A stretch of DNA of 64,000 nucleotides from Bombus terrestris. Taxonomy: Eukaryota > Arthropoda > Insecta > Hymenoptera > Apidae. Of this stretch, positions 1 to 12,834 are shown one piece after another; position 1 is the first letter of the stretch, and each line of letters begins with the position of its first letter. The translations under genes were made by a program, and so were the position numbers. The stretch covers positions 11,182,164 through 11,246,163 of the forward strand of contig NC_063274.1 in NCBI RefSeq assembly GCF_910591885.1. The letters run 5' to 3'. A model generated the notes under the pieces. That model was given only the letters and a program-made list of their open reading frames with translations, made no database searches and was not told the DNA's origin.

Positions 1-1690
1 AAAAAATGTGACATTTTTGATCGTAAATTGTTGATGCTATTGAATTATAAAAAAACTTGTTCTCCTTAATTTATGGCTAAATAATAATTCATTATAGGTA
101 ATTGGTACCTTTGAGTTATGGAAAAATAACACTTGGTGTGCTTGATTTATTGCTACATATTATGTACAGTAATGTATAACTGAAGAAACTTATAAAATAT
201 GTTAAGATATTTGAAAAAGCGTATCATTGGATTAACGTGATTGTAAGTCGTAAAATATATACATAGAATCAATCATCAAAATACGCGGATATAACCTCAA
301 CGATGAATTAGATTCGATGGAAATACTAAGAAAAGTTGGTATGAAATCATTGGCCTATTTAATCAAATGGGTAACAGAGCTCGGTGAAAATTATTTATCA
401 TAAAATACGCCCGTGTGTTTTCGCATAACCTGTTATATATAGCTTGCAATTAAGAAATTCTAAGATATAGATATAGATAGTCATAGATCTTAAACGTTAT
501 GGCACAATAAATTTGCGGGAAGTAAATCCCATAGAATGTTGAATGAAATTAAATTTCTTTGAAAAGAATATTTGCATCAAAATGGTGAGGTATAAAAAAT
601 ATGAACAGAAACTGTTTCTTTAAAGAAAAAAAAAGAAAGAAAAGTTAGCATTATAGAAAAAATAATGTTTATGATGAAATATATCAGACTTTAATATTCT
701 GTAGGAATTAAGTTAACTATTGTACGAGAATAAGCAGATATGAGTATCTTTTTCAAACTGAGTATAAAATAACTAATCAATACCTAAAAATGTATATTAA
801 AATATTAAGAATTATTAGTAGAATAATTATAGTAAATAAAGTAAGAATTTATAGTTAAATATAGAATATATTATATAATGCGTTTTATCGTTTTTGATCC
901 GTTTATATGGCTTGGAAGCAATCGTCGGTATTATAAAGTGAAATGTGAAATTTTGTGACCCAGCTGGGTAGAAAAATTAGGTCGATACCGCGTAAATTTG
1001 AGACCTTACGGTTTATCTTGAAACACGGTCTGCCATTACGCTGTCGGAGAGTTGTAAAAAAGGTAGAAACTCGTCTGTCAGCTGGCAGAAGGATTCGAGA
1101 AATTCATTTTCTTTCTGACACCATGCTTGCAAAAAAAATAGATTCTCCGATGTTTTATTTCTATGTCATAAATCATGAAATCAACTAGCGCCTGTTATTA
1201 ACATTTTTGACAGCTTTTACAGAAAATGACTAACGATTCATTCAAATCATTTTCATTTCAATACGATTGATATTATAAAAAAGCTTTAAATAAAACAATA
1301 AATAATTCAATAAGTATACTGTTAGAACGCATAAACTACGCGTACTAAAATACATATACGCTTAAACAGAGCAAAGATATTAAGTCATCCAATTACTATG
1401 AATAATACATTTAACAAATAAATCTCAATCAACAATTCATTCGCTATTGTTAATATGAATGTTTCAAAAAAACAAAAAATACAAAAACAACAAAAATGGA
1501 AAAAGATCGTTAAGCATAAACTCACAATCACATCATCAACATATGGCATACTACGTCATTAACTAATAACAATAAACTATCAATTCGACATTTATTATTA
1601 TAATTCACCATATGCACGAGTCCAAGAGAAATCTATATAGAAAACAAAGAACCCGTTACTTACACCAACTGTTCGCGACGTTAATTAACA
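1..1690. other. A+T-rich non-coding stretch
   Basis: No gene could be supported here. The only longer open frame (about 955-1188, +) has no ATG at its start (it opens with GTG) and shows no recognisable motif. The segment around 950-1130 is somewhat richer in G+C than its surroundings, but nothing identifies it as an exon. Confidence 0.5.
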
Positions 1691-1856
1691 TACAAAAATT
1701 TACCTCGCGGGGCTTTCTTAAAAGAAAACAATCGTCATCACAGGCACGCTTGAATCATCGTCCATGATAAACGTTGACGTGCGTTCCTATAGCAGAAGAC
1801 AGGCAGCATGCACCACGATATACAACTGAACAAGAGAGATGTGCTCCAGAGACTAC

Positions 1857-2022
1857 CACCAAACGGAATGGCTTGTAACCCAGAAACATGCCAGGAACAT
1901 ATCGACTGGTCTGGGACACAACACGGTGGTGGTAACCAAGATGATGATGAGAACTATGATGATAATGAAGATGACCGCCAGGATGATGATGCCGTTTCTC
2001 GTAGCCTCGTTTTCAACACCTC
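1857..2022 (-). other. possible transmembrane exon (ambiguous)
   Basis: On the minus strand one frame is open from just after a TAG (usable as a splice acceptor) to a TAG near 1856. It encodes a run of about 20 Ile, Leu, Val and Phe residues starting near 1998 (IIILAVIFIIIIVLIIILV), preceded by a polar stretch and followed by VTTTVLCPRP, which would fit a single-pass membrane helix and short tail. The same DNA is a GATGAT/ATG-rich tract, so the plus strand reads as an Asp-rich 112-residue frame (1808-2146) and a third frame is His-rich. Low-complexity DNA can open frames by chance. No partner exon was identified. Confidence 0.2.
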
Positions 2023-2839
2023 GACAAGACTATACGATCAACGTGTGCCGCTTTGCTTCTGTTACTTTGATATTTTCTCAATGATGGTAGCGGATACCGT
2101 AGGATATTTGAAATTTCCCGTGGAATTGGACAACGACCTGACCTAGATGCATCTTCACAAAATTGAATTCACAATCGGATCATATTATTTCTTTGTTTCG
2201 GCGAATAAGACGACATTATTATTCGTTGTTCCTTTATTTCTCTATTTATTTATTTATTATTCCTTTTCGTAGGGTTTCTTGTATAATTAATAATTCTGAT
2301 ATTATTATACGAGATGTCAAGGAGAGTTGGAAACTTCAAGAGTAAAAATCTTCAGTCAGATGCATTTTTTGCGATTAATTTAGCATTCATAAAGAAAGAT
2401 TCAGTTCTTATGCTATTAATTTATCTATCCTTGTTTTGATAAAAAGAAGGATGATCTTTCTGATTGAGTATTTTGGAACAATACTACGACACATATGCGA
2501 TAAAGAAATGTTTTATGATGTTTATTAATGAGATAATAACAAAGATTGTAAAGGTCTGTTTGATTGTAAGGCCTGAAAAGATACTCGATATAATTAACTT
2601 GCGATATCATTCTGTATAAGGACTACGGATGTTTATGCATTTATTTAAAAATGCACAGAATCCATATAATGTGCAAAAATATATAAAACCAAAGAAATAA
2701 CATATTCATTAAACTACCTAGATTTCATTTCTTAATTAATTATACATTTATAAAAGTATGAATTTGCATAATCATCCGGGATCAATTTTTCGCATTAATC
2801 CACAACTCTCTAAAGATATCACTTCTAATACACAAAATT

Positions 2840-3370
2840 TTCCTCTTCTGACATCCTTTTCTAACGATTGATTTATCCACCGCTACAATAATTTGCATTC
2901 ACTTCCGTGTTTATGAAGCAATTCCCTCTTAATATTCCACGCATCGAACACTCAATTAAAGGATCACGTTTCGCGAGTCCTCTGTAATTTACAGAAATAC
3001 CGTCCAGCATGTATAATGGCCAACCAAGCGGATCGAAACTCGTTTGATGTCATGACGATCAAGATGCGCCTTAAAGGAAGGAGCGATTAAAAGATCGTGC
3101 TGCAGGACATTCGGCGGTTTTGATACGCCAACGCGCACGAGTGAACCAAAGGTGACTTCTAGAGATTAATACGATCACGAGCATGCGATCCTGTTATGAT
3201 CCGATTAATCGTTCGCCTCCTACGGCGTGGCTCGCGTGAAATCTTGACGTATTACACCATAATGCACAGTTCATGACACAAGATCGCTAAGAGTCGAAAG
3301 TATTCGCCGCAGCCACCTGTTGTATGAATTATCGGTTCTATTCGTGACTCGAGGTCATCCACTTCTATGT
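2840..3370. other. higher-G+C non-coding island
   Basis: This block is clearly less A+T-rich than its flanks and contains no long open frame on either strand. In compact insect genomes such islands in gene-poor DNA are often conserved regulatory elements, but nothing in the sequence proves that. Flanking DNA on both sides is plain A+T-rich sequence. Confidence 0.3.
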
Positions 3371-6300
3371 ACATACATATCTCGATTCCTTAACTTGGCT
3401 AATGCATGCTTAACAGATCTCATTAGAGATATGAGTATGATAGATGTAGGAAATTGATAGGATGGAATTTTATATATATAAAACTACTATATTATATACT
3501 ACTACTATACTACTAATATATTACTTATATATATATAAGTAACTTTAATAATAGAGCAATTTGTAAAAACGATCGATCGCAAATAAAAGATTCATTTATT
3601 CAGTTTCAACCATTATTGCGTTAAGGCATGGAAGAACGGATCTTTAATAGTCTTTAATAGTCTTTAGAAAGTGTAAAATGATGTTTGAATTTTGTAAAGA
3701 TTAAATGATAATATTTACAGCGGTAGTAATGTATAGCTGATCTTCAATGTATTCTTTGACCTTGATCAGGCTCTTGTTGAATCAATCATTCTGTTTAGAG
3801 AAAGCTGAATGAACAAATTCGTACAACCGAAAAGTGAGCGTTTTGGCAAAAGTTTAAATTGAAGTGGAAAAGTCTATAATTTAATTCATTAAAAGAGTAT
3901 TTAATTGAAAAGTATGACAAAACACGTGTTCATTCAATGAAAGTTTTAGTCTGTTCACTGTTATATTATATATTATAAACTAAGAATGTAAAGTCGTCAT
4001 TAAAGTAAAAAAGGTTATTTACGGCGATGAAGATGAACTTAACAAAACGTCTAGGTTGACTTTCCATCAATTTAAAACGCACTTTTACTTCACGACAATG
4101 AGTCACTCATCGCAAATACCTTCGTGAAAAATAAAGAACCTGTTTTCTGTACCTTTCACTTGGTCACTTGAAAGTTCAAACCGAACTACCGATAGTATCT
4201 AAAATTTCTCTTTTCTCGATTCATCTCGCATAAAAAGTGACTTTGTGAATCGACTTTGAATAGAAATAAACTTATATGTTTATGGAAGTGAACAAGAATA
4301 TTACCTCTAAGAATTTGCATTTTATAAATCCAAAATTTTAATGCCAGATAAATTACTATTATACCTGCCAACTATAAATGTCATATTGCCAAATATTAAA
4401 CGATAATTTTCAATATAAATCTTTAACATCGATTTATCATAAAGAATCGGAATAAAATCTGAAGAATCTAAATTTCTCCTTTGGTATATGACATATATCT
4501 TCGAAGGTGTCAGGAAACTATGAAAGAGAATTTTCCACAGTATACACCAGCCTCATAAAATATCGTTCCAATCTCCTCAGCTGATTGTATCTTCGCGGAT
4601 TACGTGTTCCCTGAAAGGATGCCGATGATAACGCTCCTACTTTTCCTCTTTTTATACTTCAGCCATGCGAGACTAATCGTCTCGTTTTACGGCGCATAGA
4701 ACTGAACGGCTCCGTGATCACCAAAAAAACGACGACTACTACCCAATTTGATATTCCTCTAATTAAGATACATTGCTTGTCAAGAGAGAAACAAAAATGG
4801 AAAAGAAACGGGAAAAAAGTGGGAAGATGCAAAAGTACGTGAATAGTTGTCAACATTACAAGTAACACTAGGAAGATCATTCCACTTCTTTCGTCTCGTC
4901 ATCGAATCGATAAAAGTTGTTATATTTCACAAAATTTGTACACTTGAAAGAAATACGTTTTTTTTATGTTTTATATAAAATAATATTGTCCTTAACAAAT
5001 TTTCGAAATATAAGACGATTCTCTTTTACTCTTAAGATAAACATAAAAAAATTCTGGTAAATAAACGTAAAAATTTCACTTTGAACAAAAATATGAATGT
5101 TCCTTTCTGTTTTATACAACAATTGATTTTTAGGCATGAGAGAAGCGATATTTAAAAAGGATATAAAAAAAAAAGAAATTCTGATATTTCTGGCGCTAAA
5201 ATACGATATCAAAGCGTGATAAATAATCGTGAAGATATAATAGCCTCCATAAAGAGAGAAAGAACCAGTTTCGACGTGTGACACGTGAAATTATGTTCGA
5301 AATTCATTTTCAGTGCTCAACTGGTTTCTTTGGAAAACGATCGTTCGCCACGTCGTCGAGCATCCGTTCGCAGGATAAAAATTCATGAAAGTTTGAATGA
5401 ACGAGGTAACGACACACACGTTAAATCGATTTGGCCGCTCTTCACGATGCAACGAATCTGCTTTCACGCGACTTGCATCGATCGTGTGTATAAAGGACAA
5501 TTTGTCGTTTGTCAGGAAACGAGCGTTTCAATGCGATTTCGAAGCGAAAAATTGCGCTACTCCATGGAAAAGGACATTTTCCACGGATACCTTTCACCTC
5601 GTTTTACTCTTTGCTTTCACGATGTACGCATCCTTTGTGCGTGCTTCTGCAACGCATTCTCTTGATCGTAAACTTTGCTTGAACGAACGTATTCCTGCTA
5701 AATATTGCGGTAATTTTATATTTCAAAATCGTTGGATTTCGAAAATTGTTGGATGGAATATTAAATTTGGAAAGTTGCTGAATGTAAATTAAAAAGCGAA
5801 AAACGTTACTTTTCTCGAATTATTGATATAATGTATTAAGATTCTCTTATACTCGAATGAATGACTCCAACTAATCTTATTAGAATTATTGGAGTCATTC
5901 AAATATCAAAATACTGCAGTTATAAGAATCGTAATTTATTGAATTAAAGTTTGAAGTATCTATAACATTATATTGATCTGGAGATATTCAATTATATTTA
6001 CTAATGAATAAGATCTGTGGCTGAAAGGATTTGAAATGGGCATAAGATAAAAATTATGCGACATATAGAACATTTGTATTTATGAGGACATTAGAGAAAG
6101 TTCAGAGGGAATTTTGGACGGCATTCACAGCACGTAGAGTGTCAAATGCCAACCGCTTAATTACGTCCTAAACGACAATTAACGGCTAGAAGACACATAT
6201 GTTACTTGTATAATACCTAATGCACAGAATTAATTTTTCTACTTCCTTAACAACTTGTTCACAAAACATTATCTGTGTTCATCGCGAAAGCTATGTGACA

Positions 6301-9219
6301 TTTAACGCAAACGAAAACGGTATGTGGTATTAGATTAAAAGGCACGTTAACGACGTTAACAGAAAAATCTTGAACATTCTTAAACGGTAAATAATGATGC
6401 CTACCATATTTATTAGCTTAGACTCGACAAATGTAATAGACGTAATACCTAAAATAAAATTTTCTTCTCCTTCTGTTGAAAAGTTTAGAGTACGAGAAAA
6501 TTTAAAGAAGCTTAAAGATGTTTAACGAAGGTTGAAATAAAAATGAATTCATTAAAACGGGATATAATCTCGTACTTCTAAACAATATCTTCTATTGAAA
6601 TGGAGCTATCAACAGTTTTACTTCCAGAAAAAATAAAAGAATTTAATTGAATAATGAGCAAGTTGCAACAATGCATGAACATGAGCTGATTTATATTCGG
6701 AATTTTCTTTTATTATCTCGTAACCAACATGCAACGAAGAATTATACATTGAATAATTCATTAATATCCATACTCGCTTATGATCTAAATGAGATTTCCA
6801 CGATTCTAATTTCATAAATTTCGACGTTAAATTTGACTTCAGCAATGCTAAAAATCACAACATCTAAGAAATATTTTTATCAAACGAATTAATCGTACAA
6901 TAATAATATTCTCATGAGAAACTAAGTATCAAGTACAAACAATTTCAGAGAACAACAACATAAATAATACCGAACTCACTCAACTAAAAAATTTATTTTC
7001 AGCGAAAGAATTACAACCGTTCAACAATACCCACATGAAACATCAAGCAAAACGGTACAAGAATTAAAATTCTCATACTTCGACTAACAGGAAAACGAAA
7101 TATCACTAACAGCACAATACAGACGGCTGGAGTGAAGGATTTATCACCATTCTTTCCCATAAACTCTCTAAAAAATGTTTTTCATCCGTAAGAAAATATT
7201 TCTGCAAAGTCTACAGACTCTCGTGTGCAAATGCAATTACACTGTTCTGGCACTCGAAAGCAATAGGGGACTATGATGCGCGAGCAAAAGTGGATAACTG
7301 TACTGAGGAAGCCGGTTACAGTAGATGGCAAAATAAAGATACAAATCCCTCGAGATGCGTCGTCTAACAACGGTAACGTGGTAATGTGTAACAGCGACAA
7401 AGCTGTCAGAAGGCCAATAATCACGGCGCCACATGTTGGATAAATCGATGTAAGTTTCGTGATTAATGATCTCGCTGATACATACCACTGTGGAAACGAA
7501 GTGGAACGAGAAAGTAAAGGGTCATCGAAGACAAAATGCTTCTTCGGATCACGCGTCAATGTTTCGTACAAAGGACACGTTGCTCTCCACTTTCTTTTCT
7601 ATGAAACGAAACGCGCGAAGATCGTTCAACTTTGCGCCATTAACGACCGACGACATTTGTTCGTCATGCGAGATTATTCACGAGCCACAATTCACAAATC
7701 CTTGAATTTAGATATTGTAAATTGCAAATTTCTACATGTTACATGTTATATTACTGTAATCAGTATTAATTAGAAAAAAAAGATTAATCTCTCATTGAGC
7801 GTTAACTTTGAATGAATCGAGAAACGCTCGAGATTTTCTAAAATCATTCGTTCTACGCGTATCACTGTTATTCTCCCTCGAATATAAATAAAAGAAAGTC
7901 AATACGACATCGCATGGCTGGAGAAGTTGGGAGAAAATATTACCTGATAATTTAATATATTTATGTTAAAAGGTACTAAATCAACTTATTTTCTCGTTAA
8001 AACGATGTCTGTTATCTTATCTCGGAAAACTATCATCTGTGGATCTCAATAAAGAAAGTTGGTACTGGAAGAAAACAATCGAAATTCATTTCGATAGTTC
8101 TCTTCCATTATAACATTTTTATTTATCAATCCTTTCATCCTTTGAATGTAGCTGTCATTTATATTTACGCTACCCATTCTATAATTCAATTTCATCATTA
8201 ATTTCTACGTATAAAAAATTCACTAAACGCTATGATCAAAGATCCATGATACTTATCGTACGCGTCTACACTATAAAGGGGAGGAAAATAAGACAGATAA
8301 GGTGCAAAAACAGCGAAAGTTGAAACCGTCTATTCATTACCGCAGACAGCGATAAAAAGTACTGGAACTATGAGATCCATGAGAGCCATTCGACGTATTC
8401 TCAAATAGAATCCTCGTCATGGTGAAAACTCGATTACTGTGTTCCACGGGGGAAGATTGAAACACGACATACGTGCGACTTTAATCCTTAACCAGTGGTA
8501 TGAAAATACCGCATAACAGGCAGGATGGGGTTAATAGGCTCTATGGCAGGCTAATTTGAGGAGTTTTTGCAGCCACTGAAAAGTTAAAGACCGGCATGTA
8601 CCGTGAGTCATCACCGACATACCATAATGCAGGTATATTGTACACGTTAATTATCCATCAGTTAACAACGTTATAATATGTTTCATGGTACAAACGGTAC
8701 TCTTTAGCAACGAAGATAGTTGATTGACTAAAATGGAAACTCTTCTGTAGATCATAGTTCATCCACGATACAGCAATTTTATTATATTTGGTAAATTCAA
8801 AGTCACAGAGTTGTAAAGCCAAGATTTTGCGAATTTCAATTTAATCGTCTATTTCGATTTTTAGAAGTATCATTTTTATAGCTTCATGACCGATTTAATT
8901 ATAATTTTATTTTCTGAAGAAAAACAGCAGTAAAGAAAGATATCGATCGAAATAAACACAAATTATATCAATTCATATACGATAAATTCTTTATACTGAT
9001 CCACGTACAAAATAATATTTTATTAGATTTATTTTGATCAGTTTCAACATCCAGATTCATAACACTGTTGCTGCAGAATAAATAAAAAATTTCCAAAAAT
9101 GAAATTCATCTATCGCAAAAAACAACTGCAGCTCTTTAAAAAGGAAAGTAGGTTATTCCATTCGATCTACAGAAAATTAATCAATTGGAGAATTAAATGC
9201 TATTCACACTTCCAGCCTA
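3371..9219. other. gene-poor stretch with scattered G+C-richer islands
   Basis: No gene can be supported. Islands near 5280-5720, 7240-7700 and 8270-8650 have open frames on both strands, none with a recognisable motif. Around 7182-7571 the minus strand has a hydrophobic 129-residue frame, and the plus strand has a 58-codon frame with an ATG at 7273. They overlap and at most one could be real. A self-complementary AT tract lies near 3520-3545. Confidence 0.4.
5859..5900. repeat. inverted repeat / hairpin
   Basis: Two perfect 12-base arms, GAATGACTCCAA at 5859-5870 and its complement TTGGAGTCATTC at 5889-5900, are separated by 18 bases. The inner bases are partly complementary too (CTAAT against ATTAG), so RNA from either strand could form a stem-loop. 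No gene is annotated on either side. Confidence 0.6.
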
Positions 9220-9680
9220 GATTTCATCGAACACCTTGCCAGCTAGTTCCAATAACCGTTAACCATCGATCGAATTAGATATTGGTATCGAAAACAGTCC
9301 GACAAACAGAATATTGGTTAATGAATGCATCGCTAATAAAGAAAACTTCGCACGTATCGAGTGGACGAGACGCGTATACGCACGATTCACGTCGGATCTA
9401 CCGCTAGCTATTTCTTTTGGTCGCCGACCCGATACCGTACAGTGTACAACGACTAACGAACAGCTTGCATACAAATTCATCGCGTCTTGACAAACGAAAC
9501 TATGTCGCGTGCAAAGTGTTATACCGTTGTACTCGAACAACCATCGTGTCGGATGATCTCACCGCAGTTGCATCTTTCACTCAACCGGATCACCAGAGAT
9601 CGAAGAGATCACCGACTGAGAACAGATTACCACCGATTTCCCTCTACTAGACCGAAAGTATCGTCGAATAAACGGCTGTA

Positions 9681-10799
9681 TTAGCAGAACAGAACATGAA
9701 GAATCGATCTCTCACCCTTTTTATCCATTGCCGAAGACGTGGAAACCGTTGAAGCTTCTTCAGGCACATCCACTGCTCGTTCCTCTTTGCCAGAAACGAT
9801 TCCACCGATATTTCCCTTAAAATCCTCCTCCTTCGATATCAACGCCTCGTCGTTCTTACTATAATCAATAGTAGTTTGATCGTCAACTTTCTTCCATTCC
9901 GATAAATCCTTGTTGTCCGCCTCTGTAGCAAATCCCTCGAGACCAGCTATGTTCCGAATATCAGGCACCAGGGTCTCCTCGTCGTCCTCTCTTATCCGCC
10001 ATTTAGCTCTTTGATGGTGTTCAGTGGTCCCGTTGTTCTCGCGAGCCGCGATTTCACTCACAGAATCCACCACCTCCTCGACCAGCTCCTCCTCCTGAAG
10101 CATGTACTCTCTTCTCTCATTCGGATTCTGGTAAACACGGTAAGGTCCTACCAAACCGACGATTCCTCTGGGCACCGCCACGGTCCTCTTCCAATCCGCA
10201 TGCAGCTGATCAAACTCTCCCAAGTGGTTCGTGTACATTTCACCGAGACTGAAGAGACGTCGCGGTTCCGGTAGCTGTCGAGACGCGACCTGTAACCACC
10301 GGCGAAGTTCCTCTTGCCGTGAACAAACCTCCAGCTGTGCTTGCCTTTCCTCCGACGATTGTTCTTTGATCGGCTGCAGTTTCCTTTCGAAACAACACGT
10401 TTCGTTTAACTGAACTTTTTTTGGTTTTTTCACCACGCTATACAGAGGATCCTCATCTTCTTCGAGTATCGTCGAATCTTGAAACGTTAATTTACTGTCT
10501 GTCGGTAGCCAAACGTATGGAAGCCCCCTTTGCTCCACTCGAGATACTTCGCAACCGCTTTTTCTAGGTTTTTCACTTTTCACGGCGCTTATCACGACCA
10601 CTTTGTTTTTTACGTTAGATGGTAAGTTGTTGGCAGAATCGTTACTGTCGAGAACACTGTATATAGGCTCGCGAGTAGCAGTCTGAATCCACTTCGGTCT
10701 GTTCTTTGGTTTAGTCGAGCACCTAAACTGCTGCGGATCAGCTGTTGGTGTCTTTCGTTCTGCGTTTGCAACGGGAATGTCAGTTAGTTCGGCCACCAT
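9681..10799 (-). CDS. unknown charged, low-complexity protein (long exon)
   Basis: This is the longest single open frame in the window: 372 codons from ATG 10799 to a stop at 9681, with an in-frame stop a few codons upstream of the ATG. I do not recognise the family. The product is hydrophilic, rich in Glu, Arg, Lys and Ser, without a signal peptide or membrane helix. Near residues 200-235 is a more ordered-looking stretch containing GIVGLVGPYRVYQNPNERRE, followed by acidic EEELVEEVVD. A good splice donor (AAGG|GTGAGA, after 9716) sits 11 codons before the stop, so the last residues may be intronic and more exons may lie at lower coordinates. Local G+C is well above the surroundings, as expected for coding DNA here. 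That it is a real exon is likely; the gene's extent and function are unknown. Confidence 0.6.
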   Translation of the reverse strand: MVAELTDIPVANAERKTPTADPQQFRCSTKPKNRPKWIQTATREPIYSVLDSNDSANNLPSNVKNKVVVISAVKSEKPRKSGCEVSRVEQRGLPYVWLPTDSKLTFQDSTILEEDEDPLYSVVKKPKKVQLNETCCFERKLQPIKEQSSEERQAQLEVCSRQEELRRWLQVASRQLPEPRRLFSLGEMYTNHLGEFDQLHADWKRTVAVPRGIVGLVGPYRVYQNPNERREYMLQEEELVEEVVDSVSEIAARENNGTTEHHQRAKWRIREDDEETLVPDIRNIAGLEGFATEADNKDLSEWKKVDDQTTIDYSKNDEALISKEEDFKGNIGGIVSGKEERAVDVPEEASTVSTSSAMDKKGERSILHVLFC

Positions 10800-12812
10800 G
10801 GTCAGGTGTTTCGATTACGATCTAGGTGATCAGGCTCGCCGGATGTCACGCTTAAATCGTGACAAACATATTCGAAGGCTATTCACCGGTCTTCCAGATC
10901 AAAATGTCTTTGGGTGCGACCTGAACGTGTCAGCATTTACAGGACATCCACGATTAACGTGAATTTAGCACGAACTTATTGACATACAAAGTACTTCTGA
11001 CTTAAAGCTTGAATAATTGATCTACGAGTAATTGCAATTTTTGAATCAATACACAGTAGCTTACAATAATATTCGAACATTTACAGATATCTTTTATGTT
11101 TAAATTGTATATATTATTGTAATGAGATACTTTACCGTTATTGGTAGAATTTAGAACCAATAACTCATTGTTTAAATCCTTTCCTGATCTCTAAGAAATA
11201 CATATATACTTACACTAAATGTCTTGTAATTCCTACGTACAATTTTAGATCTGCTTCCAATATAGTTACAATAATCGAATCTCATTACAGTGTTAGTGAA
11301 ATTTCAAAATGTTTCGTATAATACGTATAATATATTCATAAAAGGTTTTTATAAGTGTTCGAATACCTTCGTGGACTACTGTAAATATAATCTTTCAAAA
11401 TTTTGATAACTTTGATCGTTGCACTAAAATTTAAATCACCAATTAAAGAGACCCGTAATTGTAAAACATATGTTTCTTCGATGAAGCGAATTCCAGGTTC
11501 TTCTTTAGCAATTTCTTGCCAACTCCGTAAACGATTCTATCGATGAAATCCAGGCGCTGGAGACACTAACAGACACTTTTATATTTTTCTCGCATTTCTA
11601 AGCATTTTTTAAAGCTCCGTCTTCGACGAGTGCACCCGATCAAACACAAAAGGTAAATGTCGTTTCTTGGCTTTAGTTTTACCAGAAACAATGTCCCGTG
11701 GTCGTGGAGGTGGCTGGAGGTCGATCGTATGGATCTGGCTCTTGTTCGTGACCAGAATGACGAAAAAGGTTTCACATCCTTCATGGGAGCGATAGCTTTT
11801 ACCTTTTCCATCATCTGGGTTAGGTGATTTTCCAGAAAACGTGTTTCGTTGACGTAACATCTCATTAATCAAGCTCGCCGTGGTTACGGGCCATTATCTG
11901 GATAAAATCGCTGCTTATATCCGCGAGAATAATCGTTACTTTAATAAAATGTTCAGCAACGATGACGTTCAAGATATCTATTTTATTCGTTCGTTAGATG
12001 TAATAAAAGAGAAGAATAATGGAAATTTGAGATGATATGATGATACGAAGAGTGATTCTCGATCTTAATGTAGATCAGAGATTCGCAAATTTGTTATAAA
12101 TACATATCACCAGATCATCAGAACTGATTTGAAATAAAATCTATATCTTTACTGAATAGATAGTAAGTAAAAAGTTATAAAAGTTAATTTGCTGCAAATT
12201 TCTATCTATAGCACGTCTGTTATATTTTGCTTCATGGCAGACAATAAAATTATAACTTAATTAATCATAAAACTAAAGGAATAATACTTTTAAGAGTTGA
12301 AATACGCGATCAAATTCTCAAAGTTACGAATTACAACATTACAATTTTCAACTGCCATATCTTTCCAAATTATTCAATCTTTTTCCAGAACACCCTGTAT
12401 ATTCTTACAAATCTATCACCTCATCATTCGTTTTTTCTTTCTATGTATTCTACTTTTACACACCAACAGCCAGATAGGCATTTCATTCAACGCGATTCTC
12501 ACAAGTAGATACAAATAATATATTACCATCCTAATTACAATCAAACCTAACAATTAGCTAGTGCTATTCTGTTTCCAGTATTAAAATCTCTGCAATTACG
12601 GTGACATATACAATGTGTCGTTTTCCTATGGAGAAGCAACTGTTATCATCGGAAAATTGCAGATAGAAGAAAGACCGTTAACCCTCGGTACCGATTATGG
12701 TAAAGTGGAAACACGGATTTTTCGCGTGAGAACCATAAGTTTAGAAGAGACGTGACTGAAACTTCCAGACTCCTTATCCACGGGCAAAACTAACTTAGAG
12801 AGAGAGAGACGA

Positions 12813-12834
12813 ACCTCTAACAGGTGTTAGAGGT
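12813..12834. repeat. 22-bp near-perfect palindrome
   Basis: ACCTCTAACA at 12813-12822 is followed by GG and then its exact complement TGTTAGAGGT at 12825-12834. It lies inside a G+C-richer island next to a short GA-repeat. It could be a dimeric protein-binding site or chance. Confidence 0.5.

Noticed and set aside
5285..5792. Overlapping open frames of 126, 131 and 69 codons on both strands
   Set aside because: They overlap in conflicting frames, lack motifs, and the DNA is simply less A+T-rich, which lowers stop frequency in all frames.
7182..7773. Hydrophobic 129-codon minus frame, a 58-codon plus frame from 7273 and plus frames of 79-104 codons
   Set aside because: Mutually overlapping, no recognisable domain and no convincing splice partners; left inside the gene-poor description.
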